A DNA stretch of 64,000 nt from Bog-756 sp963769905 (GCA_963769905.1 CAVYNG010000002.1:1-64000); one strand, 5' to 3'. Counted from the first letter of the stretch, positions 35,401 to 44,994 are shown. Translations and numbers: made by a program. The notes: generated from the letters alone by a model not told the origin.

Positions 35401-35650
35401 GCAGAACGCGAGCTCCAAGGTGACCTGGAGTGCCGCGCCGTCGAACGGGAGCTCGATCAGCGGCTACACGGTGACCGCGGCCGACTCGACCACCTCGGCC
35501 AACGGCGGGGAGACCTGCACCACGTCCGGCGCGCTCAACTGCATCGTCACCGGCCTGACCAACGGCGACAGCTACACCTTCACCGTGACCGCGACCAACG
35601 GCATCGGGACCGGGCCCTCCTCCTCGCCGTCGAACGCCGTCACTCCGGCC
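32450..35650 (+). repeat. 11 near-identical tandem FN3 repeats, nominal 291 bp
   Basis: The motif AGCGGCTACAC begins at 32541, 32833, 33126, 33416, 33708, 33999, 34290, 34583, 34873, 35165 and 35459. Spacings are 292, 293, 290, 292, 291, 291, 293, 290, 292 and 294 bp, against 291 bp (97 codons) for an in-frame unit. Copies look almost identical apart from indels of one or two bases. Several indels fall at the same spot, between GCGCC and TCGAACGG. Diverged FN3 copies flank the block on both sides. Confidence 0.9.
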
Positions 35651-36664
35651 GACCGCTGCCCGGCGCGCCCGACCGGCGGCACCGCCGACTGGCGGCAAGA
35701 CTCAGCGCGATCAGTGAGCTGGACGGCGCCCGGCCTCGAACGGCGGCAATCCGATCACCGGCTACACGGTCACCGCGGCCGACTCGACGACACCTCGCCA
35801 ACGGTGGCGAGACCTGCACCTGGACGACCGGACCCCTGACCTGCACCGTCACCGGACCTCACCGACGGCGACTCCTACACCTTCACGCGTGACGGCGACC
35901 AACGCAGTCGGGACCGGCTTCGGCCTCCGCGCCGTCGAACGCGGTGACACCGGATCCGACCGCACCTGGGGAACCGACCGATCGGCACAGCGTCACGGGG
36001 CCGAATTCGAGTCGCGACGGTCACCTGGTCTGTCCCGGCGTCGGACGGCGGGAGCCCGATCACCGGCTACACGGTGATCGCGGCCGACTCGACGACACTC
36101 GGCCAACGGCGGCGAGATCGTGCGCCACAACCGGCCGCTCACCTGCGACGTGACCGGTCTGACCAACGGTGACTCCTACACCTTCGCCGTGACGGCCACC
36201 AACGGCGTCGGGCACCGGCCCGCCCTCCGCCGCATCGAACGCGGTCACTCCGGCGACGGTGCCGGACGCACCGACCATCGGCACCGCGACCGGCGACCAT
36301 GCGGGCGCAAGCGTGACTTGGTCGGCACCGGACTTCGACGGTGGGAGCCCGATCACCGGGTACACCGTGACCGCGGCCGACTCGACGACGCCGGCCAACG
36401 GCGGCGAGACTTGCACCTGGAGCTCAGGCCCGCTCACCTGCACGGTCACGGGGTTGACCGATGGTGATACCTACACGTTCACCGTGACAGCGACAAACGC
36501 GGTCGGAACCGGAGACGCCTCAGCTGCGTCCAGCCCGACCGTTCCGGCCCCGACGCCGCCTGGCGCGCCGACGATCGGCACGGCGACCGCGGGCCGACTC
36601 GAGTGTCACGGTCTCCTGGTCCGCCCCGGCGTCGGACGGTGGCAGCCCGATCACCGGGTACACA

Positions 36665-39600
36665 GTGACCGCCACCGATTCGACGAAACCGGCCAATGGC
36701 GGCGAGACCTGCGCATGGACGACCGGGCCACTTCGTTGCACGGTGACGGGCCTCACCAACGGGGACTCGTACACCTTCACCGTGGCCGCGACCAACGGGC
36801 TCGGGACCGGACCGGCATCGTCGCCCACCAGCTCCGTCGTCCCCGCGACGGTGCCGGGTGCGCCCACGATCGGGACTGCGACCCGGGGCAACGCGAGCGC
36901 GACGGTCACCTGGAGTGCCCCGTCCTCGAACGGCGGCAGCAGTATCACTGGCTACACGGCGACCGCAGCCGACTCGACCAATTCCGCCCACGGCGGTCAG
37001 ACCTGCACCTGGACGGCCGGGCTACTCAGCTGCACGGTCACCGGGCTCACCAACGGCGACTCCTACAACTTCACTGTGACGGCAACCAACACGGTCGGAA
37101 CAGGTCCGGTCTCCTCTGCTTCGAACTCGGTCACCCCTGCCACGGTGCCCGGTGCACCGACCATCGGGACGGCGACCCGGGGGAACCAGAACGCAGTAGT
37201 CACCTGGACCGCCCCGGCCTCGAACGGCGGGAGCATGATCACTGCCTACACAGTGACCGCCGCCGACTCGACCACGCCGGCGAACGGCGGCGAAACCTGT
37301 GCCTGGACCACCGGGCCGCTCAGCTGCACGGTGAATGGCCTGACCAACGGAGAGAGCTACACCTTCACCGTGACGGCGACCAACGCGGTCGGGACGGGCC
37401 CGGCGTCGTCTCCCTCGAACGCGGTCACGCCTGCCACGGTGCCGGGTGCGCCGGCCATCGGGACCGCGACCCGGGGTAACCAGAACGCAGCAGTCACCTG
37501 GACCGCCCCGGCCTCGAACGGCGGGAGCACCATCACCGGCTACACCGCGACCGCGGCTGACTCGACCACGCCGGCGAACGGCGGCGAGACCTGCACCTGG
37601 ACGGCCGGGCCACTCACCTGCACGGTGAATGGCCTGACCAACGGCGACTCCTATACCTTCACCGTGACGGCCACCAACGTGGTCGGGACGGGTCCGGCGT
37701 CTTCCGTTTCGAACTCGATCACCCCTGCCACGGTGCCGGGTGCGCCGACCATCGGGATCGCGACCCGCGGCAACCAGAGCGCGACCGTTACCTGGAGCGC
37801 TCCGTCCTCGCCGGGCGGAAGCACCATCACCGCCTACACGGTGACCGCGGCGGACGGCACCACCTCCGCGCACGGCGGCGAGACCTGCACCTGGACGACC
37901 GGTCCGCTGACTTGCACGGTCGCGGGCCTCACGAACGGCGACAGCTACACCTTCACCGTGACGGCGACCAACGCGGTCGGGACGGGTCCGGCGTCGTCTC
38001 CCTCGAACGCAATTACCCCGGCCACCGTGCCGGGTGCGCCGACGATCGGTGCCGCGACCGCAGGAAACGCGAGTGCGGCGGTCACCTGGTCCGCCCCGGC
38101 TTCGAACGGTGGAACCACAGTGACCGGCTACACGGTCACCGCGGCCGATTCGACGACGCCCGCCAACGGCGGGGAGACCTGCACCTGGACGACCGGGCCC
38201 CTCACCTGCACCGTGACCGGGCTCACCAACGGCGACGTCTACATCTTCACGGTCACCGCGACCAACGCGGTCGGTGCAGGTCCGGCCTCCTCGGCATCGA
38301 ACTCGGTCACCCCTGCCACGGTGCCCGGCGCCCCGACGATCGGGACTGCGACGAGGGGTAACCAGAACGCGGCGGTCACCTGGACGGCACCGGCGTCGAC
38401 CGGCGGGAACACCATCACCGGCTACACCGCGACCGCGGCTGACTCGACCACGCCGGCGAACGGCGGCGAGACCTGCACCACGACCGGGTCCCTCACCTGC
38501 ACCGTGACGGGTCTGATCAACGGCGACAGCTACACCTTCACCGTGACGGCGACCAACGCGGTCGGGACGGGTCCGGCGTCGTCTCCCTCGAACGCGGTCA
38601 CCCCGGCCACCGTGCCGGGTGTCCCGACCGGCGTCTCGGCCACCGGCGGGCAGAACGCGAGTGCGACAGTCACCTGGTCCGCCCCCGCCTCGAACGGCGG
38701 GAGCACCATCACCGGCTACACGGTCATCGCGGCCGATTCCACGCATTCCGCGAACGGCGGCGAGACCTGCATCTGGACGACCGGGTCACTTACCTGCATC
38801 GTCTCCGGCCTCACCAACGGTGACAGCTACACCTTCACCGTGACGGCCACCAACGCGGTCGGTACCGGACCCTCCTCCTCCCCGTCGAGCCCGGTCACCC
38901 CGGCCACGGTGCCGGGCGCGCCGACGATCAGTAACGCGACCGGAGGAAACGCGAGCGCGACGGTCACCTGGGCTGCACCCGCCTCGAACGGCGGGAGCAC
39001 CATCACCGGCTACACGGTGACCGCGGCCGATTCCACGCACTCTGCGAACGGCGGTCAGTGTACGACGAGCGGTTCGCTCAGCTGCACGGTCTCCGGGCTG
39101 ACCAACGGCGACAGCTACACCTTCACCGTGACGGCCACCAACACAATCGGCACCGGATCTCCCTCGGCGGCCTCCAAGACTGTGACCCCGAGCCCGATCC
39201 TGCCGGGTGCCCCGACCGGCGTCTCTGCCGCCAACGCGCAGAACGCGAGTTCCAAGGTTTCCTGGACCGCTCCGGCCGACAACGGCGGCAGCGCCATCTC
39301 CGCCTACACGGTGACCGCGGCGGACGCGACCACCTCCGCCAACGGCGGCCAGACGTGCAAGTGGACCTCCGGTCCGCTCAACTGCACGGTCTCCGGGCTG
39401 ACCAACGGCGATCGGTACACCTTCACCGTCACCGCGACCAACGCGGTCGGTACCGGTGCGGCATCGGGGGCCTCCAACGTGGTCATCCCCGCCACCGTGC
39501 CGGGTGCGCCGACCATCGGGACCGCCACCCCCGGCAACCAGAGCGCGACCGTCACCTGGAGTGCACCGTCCACCAACGGCGGTAATGCCATCACCGGCTA

Positions 39601-41113
39601 CACGGTGACCGCGGCCGACTCCACGACACCGGCCAACGGTGGCCAGACCTGCAAGTGGACGTCCGGTCTGCTCACCTGCACCCTCACCGGCCTTACCAAC
39701 GGTGACACCTACCAATTCACGGTCACCGCCACCAACGCCCTCGGTACGGGCGCCGCCTCCTCGCCGTCGACCCCGGTGATCCCTGCCGCGGTGCCCGGCG
39801 CCCCGACCATCGGCACGGCCACGCGGGGCAACGCGAGCGCCAAGGTCACCTGGACGGCGCCGACCGACAATGGCAGCCCGATCACCGGCTACGTGATCAC
39901 TCCTTATCGCGGGAGCTCCTCGCAGACAGCGGTCTCGGTCGGAGCTGTGTCGAGCACCACGGTCCCTGGTCTCGTCAACGGCGACACCTACACCTTCACC
40001 GTCACCGCGAGGAACTCGGTCGGACTGGGCGCACCCTCGGCCGCCTCCAATTCGGTCGTTCCGGCGACCGTGCCCGGCGCGCCGAGCATCGTCGCTACGA
40101 ACATCGGTCCGGCCGTCGTGACCCTCTCCTGGAACGCGCCGGCCAACGGTGGGAGCCCGATCATGGGCTACGAGATCTTCGACGGCGTCAGCGCGGGCGC
40201 GCTTGCCGCGTCGCCCGCCGAACCCGGCCTCGTCGACGGGACGACCTACACGGTGCGAGGACTCGCCGGCGGCGAGACCTATTACTTCATCGTCGTCGCG
40301 ATCAACGCGCTCGGCGTGGGCCCGTCGTCCAACGTGGTCTCGGCCGTCCCTGCCCAGATCGACCAGGTGGTGCTCTCGACGCACGTGGTCGGGATGGCCG
40401 CGACACCCGATGGCGGCGGGTACTGGCTCACCGACACCTCGGGCGCGGTGTCGACGCACGGTGACGCCGTCTACTACGGCTCAATGGCCGGCGCGACCCT
40501 CGACGCGCCGATCAGCCACATCGTCGCGACACCCGATGGCCGTGGCTACTGGCTGGTCGCCTCCGACGGCGGCACGTTCGCATTCGGCGATGCCGGCTTC
40601 CACGGCTCGATGGGCGGTCAGCCGCTGAACGCGCCGGTGGTCGATATCGCCCCGACACCCGACGGCCGTGGCTACTGGCTGGTCGCCTCCGACGGCGGCG
40701 TATTCGCCTTCGGTGACGCCGCCTTCCGAGGGTCGATGGGAGGGTTCCCGCTCAACCAGCCGGTGGTCGGCATCTCGGCCGACGACTCGACCGGCGGCTA
40801 CTGGCTGGTCGCCACCGACGGCGGGATCTTCGCCTTCGGTGCGCCCTTCTTCGGCTCGACCGGGAGCCTCCATCTCAACCGGCCGGTCAACGGAATGGCG
40901 GTGTCTACCGACGACCTCGGCTACCTGTTCGTCGCCTCCGACGGGGGGATCTTCTCGTTCGGGGACGCCGGCTTCTTCGGCTCGATGGGAGCCTCACCTC
41001 TGGGCGCGCCGATCGTCGGGATGGCCATCGACCGGTCGACCGGCGGGTACTGGCTGGTCGGAGCAGACGGGCAGGTGTTCCCGTTCGGAGCTCCGTTCTA
41101 CGGTCTGCATTGA
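36665..41113 (+). CDS. intact 3' part of the giant gene: 12-13 FN3 units and GYWLVASDGG repeats
   Basis: An uninterrupted frame (first Met-type codon 36665, truly open from about 36596) of about 1480 residues. FN3 consensus: APTIGTATxGNxSATVTW, then NGGSTITGYTVTAADST, GGETCTWTTGPLTCTV and GLTNGDSYTFTVTATNAVG. Each FN3 carries a Cys pair 7-8 residues apart, which could close a beta-hairpin disulfide; the same pair is in the FN3-pentapeptide protein at 4.1 kb. The last about 245 residues are six repeats like GYWLVASDGGVFAFGDAAFRGSMGG. There is no start site of its own, so it is most likely the C-terminal part of the giant protein rather than a separate gene. No LPxTG or membrane anchor. Confidence 0.8.
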   Translation: MTATDSTKPANGGETCAWTTGPLRCTVTGLTNGDSYTFTVAATNGLGTGPASSPTSSVVPATVPGAPTIGTATRGNASATVTWSAPSSNGGSSITGYTATAADSTNSAHGGQTCTWTAGLLSCTVTGLTNGDSYNFTVTATNTVGTGPVSSASNSVTPATVPGAPTIGTATRGNQNAVVTWTAPASNGGSMITAYTVTAADSTTPANGGETCAWTTGPLSCTVNGLTNGESYTFTVTATNAVGTGPASSPSNAVTPATVPGAPAIGTATRGNQNAAVTWTAPASNGGSTITGYTATAADSTTPANGGETCTWTAGPLTCTVNGLTNGDSYTFTVTATNVVGTGPASSVSNSITPATVPGAPTIGIATRGNQSATVTWSAPSSPGGSTITAYTVTAADGTTSAHGGETCTWTTGPLTCTVAGLTNGDSYTFTVTATNAVGTGPASSPSNAITPATVPGAPTIGAATAGNASAAVTWSAPASNGGTTVTGYTVTAADSTTPANGGETCTWTTGPLTCTVTGLTNGDVYIFTVTATNAVGAGPASSASNSVTPATVPGAPTIGTATRGNQNAAVTWTAPASTGGNTITGYTATAADSTTPANGGETCTTTGSLTCTVTGLINGDSYTFTVTATNAVGTGPASSPSNAVTPATVPGVPTGVSATGGQNASATVTWSAPASNGGSTITGYTVIAADSTHSANGGETCIWTTGSLTCIVSGLTNGDSYTFTVTATNAVGTGPSSSPSSPVTPATVPGAPTISNATGGNASATVTWAAPASNGGSTITGYTVTAADSTHSANGGQCTTSGSLSCTVSGLTNGDSYTFTVTATNTIGTGSPSAASKTVTPSPILPGAPTGVSAANAQNASSKVSWTAPADNGGSAISAYTVTAADATTSANGGQTCKWTSGPLNCTVSGLTNGDRYTFTVTATNAVGTGAASGASNVVIPATVPGAPTIGTATPGNQSATVTWSAPSTNGGNAITGYTVTAADSTTPANGGQTCKWTSGLLTCTLTGLTNGDTYQFTVTATNALGTGAASSPSTPVIPAAVPGAPTIGTATRGNASAKVTWTAPTDNGSPITGYVITPYRGSSSQTAVSVGAVSSTTVPGLVNGDTYTFTVTARNSVGLGAPSAASNSVVPATVPGAPSIVATNIGPAVVTLSWNAPANGGSPIMGYEIFDGVSAGALAASPAEPGLVDGTTYTVRGLAGGETYYFIVVAINALGVGPSSNVVSAVPAQIDQVVLSTHVVGMAATPDGGGYWLTDTSGAVSTHGDAVYYGSMAGATLDAPISHIVATPDGRGYWLVASDGGTFAFGDAGFHGSMGGQPLNAPVVDIAPTPDGRGYWLVASDGGVFAFGDAAFRGSMGGFPLNQPVVGISADDSTGGYWLVATDGGIFAFGAPFFGSTGSLHLNRPVNGMAVSTDDLGYLFVASDGGIFSFGDAGFFGSMGASPLGAPIVGMAIDRSTGGYWLVGADGQVFPFGAPFYGLH
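40375..41110 (+). repeat. six GYWLVASDGG-type repeats (about 40-43 residues each)
   Basis: Repeats open with VVGMAATPDGGGYWL, HIVATPDGRGYWLVASDGG, VDIAPTPDGRGYWLVASDGG and so on, each ending FxGSMGG or a variant. The same repeat closes the propeller protein at 27.4 kb, so two otherwise unrelated secreted proteins in the window share this C-terminal module. It is probably a seven-bladed-propeller-like or wall-binding unit; its role is unknown to me. Confidence 0.8.
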
Positions 41114-41194
41114 CGGTTTCGCGTGGGGAAGAGGCTGCGCGATCCAGCGTGTGCGCGACCAGACCGCTGGCGACGCCGAAGGTACGGTTGCTCG

Positions 41195-42463
41195 GTGAGA
41201 ACGGGAAAGTTCCGAACCGTCGTGACGACGGCGGCCGCGGTGTTCGCGACTGGTGGACTCCTCGTCGCCTGCAGCCAGTCCGCGACGGGACCGAAGACGA
41301 GGGCCACGGAAAGGACGTCGCAGCCGTCGACCACCTCTGCGGCCGCAGACCCCGGCTACTTCCACACCTCCGGTGTGCACATCGTCGATGACTCGGGAAA
41401 GCCGGTCCAGCTGACCGGTCTCGACGTCGAGGGCATGGAGACCACCAACCCGCAGGGCAGCGACGTCCCGGGCGTGTGCAACAACGCGTGGAGACCGCTC
41501 ACCTCGAGCGAGGTCGACCAGATCGCTGCCTACGGCTTCCACACCGTGCGGCTGCCGGTCGCCTGGGGCAACCTCGAGCCGACTGCGCCGACCGTCGCCG
41601 GCGGCACCCTCGTGCACCACTGGAACACGTCCTACGTCGACGCCCTCGAGGCAGAGGTGCAGCTTCTCGGTGCCGCGGGCATCCAGGTGATCCTCGACAT
41701 GCATCAGTCGACCTGGAGCGCAGCCTTCTCGACCCCGGCCACCGCGAAGCGGCCGGCTTGCCCCGGCAGCGGCATGCCGGTCTGGCTCAATCCCGACGCC
41801 GCCGACGAGACCTCACAGCAGGCGGCGTGCGCCTTCTACGCGGGGGACACCGAGCCGGGTGTCCCCGGGTCGGGTTGGATCGATTTCACCGACGCCGAGG
41901 CGTACCTCGACGGGCTCTTCGCCGCAACGCCGACCGTCGTCGGCCAGGATGTGGTCAACGAGCCGAACTGCGGGAACGGCCGTGCGGATCTCAACGGCTT
42001 CTATGCAACGGTGGCGCCTGCCATCGAGAAGGCGAACAGCCACCTGCTGATCCTCCTCGAGGACAAGGACGATCCGGGCACCTTCGAGCTGACCAAGCTT
42101 CCGGATGTCCCGAACGTGGTGCTCTCGGTCCACCTTCACGAGGACTACTGGTCGACCAAGGGGGCCGATCAGGAGACGCTTCCCTACAGCGCGGAGGAGG
42201 CCCTCACTGCCAACGTGCAGCGCGCCGACAACTGGGACGTGCCGCTCTATGTCGGGGAGTTCTATGCGTTCGACGGCACCGGCAGCCAGGGTTCGCTCCG
42301 TCAGCCGGATCCCAACTGGGTCAGCGATACGAAGGCCTTCGTCACCTACTGCAGGGAGCAGGGCGTGAGCTGGGCCTTCTGGTCCTGGACCCAGAAGCAG
42401 AACCCGGCGATCCAGCCCGAGCTGACCTCGGACGCGTTGGCTGCCCTCGGATCCTCTTCGTGA
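41195..42463 (+). CDS. GH5-family glycoside hydrolase, lipoprotein
   Basis: About 422 residues from GTG 41195. Lipobox LVAC with Cys26, then a Thr/Ser linker and a TIM-barrel glycosidase domain. Family 5 signatures are present: LPVAWGNLEP, the acid/base Glu256 in VVNEPNCG, HLHEDYW, and the nucleophile Glu355 in YVGEFYAF. GH5 includes cellulases, mannanases and endoglycoceramidase-type enzymes, and the opening sequence (GVHIVDDSGKPVQLTGLDVEGM) is closest in style to the last group. The substrate cannot be settled. It follows the giant gene by about 80 bp and may trim the cell's own or a host/biofilm glycan. Confidence 0.87.
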   Translation: MRTGKFRTVVTTAAAVFATGGLLVACSQSATGPKTRATERTSQPSTTSAAADPGYFHTSGVHIVDDSGKPVQLTGLDVEGMETTNPQGSDVPGVCNNAWRPLTSSEVDQIAAYGFHTVRLPVAWGNLEPTAPTVAGGTLVHHWNTSYVDALEAEVQLLGAAGIQVILDMHQSTWSAAFSTPATAKRPACPGSGMPVWLNPDAADETSQQAACAFYAGDTEPGVPGSGWIDFTDAEAYLDGLFAATPTVVGQDVVNEPNCGNGRADLNGFYATVAPAIEKANSHLLILLEDKDDPGTFELTKLPDVPNVVLSVHLHEDYWSTKGADQETLPYSAEEALTANVQRADNWDVPLYVGEFYAFDGTGSQGSLRQPDPNWVSDTKAFVTYCREQGVSWAFWSWTQKQNPAIQPELTSDALAALGSSS

Positions 42464-42511
42464 CTCTGTAGTTCGGTGCCCGGGACAGAGCCGGGCGATG
42501 CCCCGCGCCGG

Positions 42512-43387
42512 CTACGTCCTCTCGGGCACCGGCTGCTCGAAGCGGCGGAGCGAGACCCCGAGCGCCTCGAGCACTTCGAGGTTCGGGACCGAGGGGGCCG
42601 GATGCACCAGGCCGAGAAGCGAGTCCGACCGGAAGGGCACGGCGACCCCCGCCCTCTCGCAGAGACGGAGGCCGACAGCGAGGACCCGCCAGTCGACGGC
42701 GACCGTGCGGCACCGGCGGCCGCTCATGCGCGCGAGTCCCTCGACTACCTGGCAGAAGGCGACCGGATGTGGATTGGCCAGACCGACCGGCTCGGTCGGG
42801 GCGTCCGCCGCGGCCACGAGCGCCACGATCGCGTCGGCGAGGTCGTCCTGGTGGACGGTGAACTGGTGCGCACGGGCCGCGACGACCGGCACGAGCGGCA
42901 GCCGGGTCAGCCTGGTGAGCGTCCCGGCCATCCCGCCGGCGTCGGGGCCGTAGACGAGGCCGGGGCGGACCGAGACCGCGCCGGCCTCACGAGCGTGCGC
43001 CTCGATGTCGAGCTTGGCCCGCCCGTAGAGCTGGGTGGTGCCGTCGTACGCCGACATCGACGAGAGGACGATGGTGCGCGCCACGCCGGACCGGCGAGCG
43101 AGCTCGAGGAGCGCCCGCGTGCCGTCGACGTTGACCCGCCAGATGTCCGCCGGCCGGGTCACGCGGAGGTCGTAGGCACAGTGGATCAGCACGTCGACTC
43201 CGTCGAGCAGTTCCGGATCGAGGGGCGCGTCGAGCGCGTACCTCCGGTGTGCGCCGCCCGCGCCGCCCTCGGTCCGCCCCAGGCTCACCGTGGGCCAGCC
43301 GAGCTCTCCCGACCGCCGCCGCACCACGCCCCCGACGTAACCGGACGCGCCGGTGACGGCGACGGTCGGGTGCGGCGGCGCGCTCAC
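42512..43387 (-). CDS. NAD(P)-dependent epimerase/dehydratase (extended SDR)
   Basis: 291 residues starting VSAPPHPTVAVTGASGYVGG. The Rossmann motif TGASGYVGG is at 12-20, the active-site pair is YGRAKLD (Tyr-x3-Lys), and LSSMSAYDG supplies the catalytic Ser. Extended SDRs of this type epimerise or reduce nucleotide sugars, or act on sterol/quinone-like substrates. The GTG overlaps the upstream GMC oxidoreductase stop by 4 bp (GTGA), so the two are coupled and may act on the same small molecule. Confidence 0.83.
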   Translation of the reverse strand: MSAPPHPTVAVTGASGYVGGVVRRRSGELGWPTVSLGRTEGGAGGAHRRYALDAPLDPELLDGVDVLIHCAYDLRVTRPADIWRVNVDGTRALLELARRSGVARTIVLSSMSAYDGTTQLYGRAKLDIEAHAREAGAVSVRPGLVYGPDAGGMAGTLTRLTRLPLVPVVAARAHQFTVHQDDLADAIVALVAAADAPTEPVGLANPHPVAFCQVVEGLARMSGRRCRTVAVDWRVLAVGLRLCERAGVAVPFRSDSLLGLVHPAPSVPNLEVLEALGVSLRRFEQPVPERT

Positions 43388-44994
43388 GTCTCGCTCGCGA
43401 GAGGGGCCGATGCGGATGCCGATGCGATCCGGTGGGCGTTGGCCATGACGGTGAGGGTGAAGGTGGTCGCCGGCACCGTCGGGAAGACCGACGCGTCGAC
43501 CAGGTGGACGCGAGGCCAGAAGCGGAGCCGGCCGAGCTCGTCGGTGGTCAACGGACCGTCGGCCGGGCCACGCCGGTGCGGGAAGCTGCCACCGAAGTGG
43601 TAGCTGTAACCGGGTCCCGAAAGGGAGATCAGCGGCACTGCGGGCCAGAGGTCGAGCAGGGGAGCCGCTCGCACCATCCGGCGGACGACACGTCGCAGCA
43701 TTCGGTTGCCCCAGGTATGCCGTTCGTCCCCCGACACGACCGCAGCGGGCAGCCCGTCGGGTCCGTCTCGCCGCACCACCCTGACCCGGAGGGAGGGCGA
43801 CTCCCAGGAGGGCAGGTAGCCGAGGCCGACGGTGAGGCGCCGGACCAGCTGCCGGGCGAGCGGTTCCGCGCCACGCGTGTGCAAAGGGAAAGGGAACGCA
43901 TCGGACACCGCTGGATTGTGGGGATAGAAGTGGATCTGGGAGGTGTCCTCCCACTGGTCGTCGAGCGTCACGACCATATTGAACTGGTTGAGGGTGAACT
44001 CCGAGTCGCCCCGTGGATCGTGCACCGGCCGGTACGAGAGCATCGGGACGACGAATTGCGCCGACTCACCGAGTTCGACGTCCTCGTCGAAGACGCCGAG
44101 GGAGCCGAGGACGAGACGGGTCGTGCCGACCGCTCCGCAGGCGAGGAAGACCCGGTCTGCGTCCAGGCGGTGGTGACGTCCGCTCCGCAGGTCGCGGGCG
44201 ATCACGTAGGGGTTCTCGTCCTCCCCGACCTCGACCGCGAGAAGGCCGTCGCGATAGTCGATCCTCCGATCCTGCCGGAGCCGGTCGAAGGTCTGAGCCG
44301 ACGAATAGATCAACGAGTACGGGCAGCCGGTCATGCACAATCCGCACCGGACGCACGACGACGCGCCGAAGGCCAGACGGGCCCGGCCGACGGCCACCCC
44401 GAACCCCTCGAGCTCCGAACGGCGACGTTCGGCGGCATCGACGACCGCGATGGATCGGGGGGCGAGCGGGGGAAGTGGATGAGCGTCCACGAGGCGCGGG
44501 AACCGTTCCTCGAGCGCGTCCTCATCCGCGGCGAAGGGGATCTGTCGGAGGATCGACCGGTAGTGCTCCTCCATCTCGCGCCAACCGACCGGCCATCGGG
44601 CGAACGAAGCCGGCGTGTACGGCATCACCTGTGCACCCCAGACCGTGCTCAAGCCTCCGTACGCACCCGAGACGACCGACCGGTTGGCGTCACCCACTGC
44701 GGTGACCTCTGCCAGCTGGCCCGCGTCGTGGAACGGGAAGTCGGATCCGTAGGCGCGCTTCTGGGGCAGGCCCCTCGTGTGTTTGCCCGACGGCTGGGCA
44801 CGGATCGATTGGACGTCGGTCTCGCTCCACTCGTTCGAAGGTTGTGCGGACAGTCGGGTGAGCGCCGCTTGCCGGTCGGCCTCGAGCCGATGGCCGACAT
44901 CGAGGACGGTGATCTGCTCGGAGGAGTCGCGGGCAAGGGCGAGCGCGGCTCCCGCCGCGGCCGGACCCGAGCCGATGACGAGCGAACGTGTCAT
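43384..44994 (-). CDS. GMC-family FAD oxidoreductase with CxxCxxCxxxCP cluster
   Basis: 536 residues. The FAD dinucleotide motif GSGPAAAG is at 8-15, and AYGGLSTVWGAQ gives the GMC-type flavin contact. The C-terminal FPTVPATTFTLTVMANAHRIA and GYSYHFGGSFP carry the active-site His region. Unusually, Cys214, 217, 220 and 224 form a ferredoxin-like SCVRCGLCMTGCP motif, able in principle to bind a 4Fe-4S centre. GMC enzymes oxidise alcohols; similar proteins act on sugars or sterols. I start at ATG 44994; upstream frame is not family-like. Coupled to the SDR gene. Confidence 0.83.
   Translation of the reverse strand: MTRSLVIGSGPAAAGAALALARDSSEQITVLDVGHRLEADRQAALTRLSAQPSNEWSETDVQSIRAQPSGKHTRGLPQKRAYGSDFPFHDAGQLAEVTAVGDANRSVVSGAYGGLSTVWGAQVMPYTPASFARWPVGWREMEEHYRSILRQIPFAADEDALEERFPRLVDAHPLPPLAPRSIAVVDAAERRRSELEGFGVAVGRARLAFGASSCVRCGLCMTGCPYSLIYSSAQTFDRLRQDRRIDYRDGLLAVEVGEDENPYVIARDLRSGRHHRLDADRVFLACGAVGTTRLVLGSLGVFDEDVELGESAQFVVPMLSYRPVHDPRGDSEFTLNQFNMVVTLDDQWEDTSQIHFYPHNPAVSDAFPFPLHTRGAEPLARQLVRRLTVGLGYLPSWESPSLRVRVVRRDGPDGLPAAVVSGDERHTWGNRMLRRVVRRMVRAAPLLDLWPAVPLISLSGPGYSYHFGGSFPHRRGPADGPLTTDELGRLRFWPRVHLVDASVFPTVPATTFTLTVMANAHRIASASASAPLASET

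Larger units (their letters stand above)
30146..41113 (+). pseudogene. giant secreted repeat protein gene, frame broken many times in its first 6.4 kb
   Basis: A signal peptide starts at ATG 30146 (GAAGGGG upstream; hydrophobic core ALTLGLTSMGIVA). Six carboxypeptidase-regulatory-like units follow to 32140, then about 28 FN3 units to 40360, then six GYWLVASDGG-type repeats to the stop at 41113. Start and stop lie in the same frame (10968 bp, 3655 codons if repaired). Between about 30505 and 36595 the family motifs jump frame at least fifteen times by single-base indels, for example an extra G near 30506, an extra G near 30877 and an extra C near 36594. From 36596 the frame is open. Interpretations are consensus errors in repetitive DNA, true decay, or length variation. 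If intact, the product would be a secreted adhesin-like rod of about 360 kDa. Confidence 0.75.

Noticed and set aside
32450..35650. Possible CRISPR-like or satellite array because of regular 291-bp spacing
   Set aside because: There are no unique spacers; the whole unit is repeated and encodes FN3.
37022..40459. Two long minus-strand frames opposite the giant FN3 gene
   Set aside because: They repeat with the same 97-residue period as the plus-strand FN3 units, as expected for shadows.
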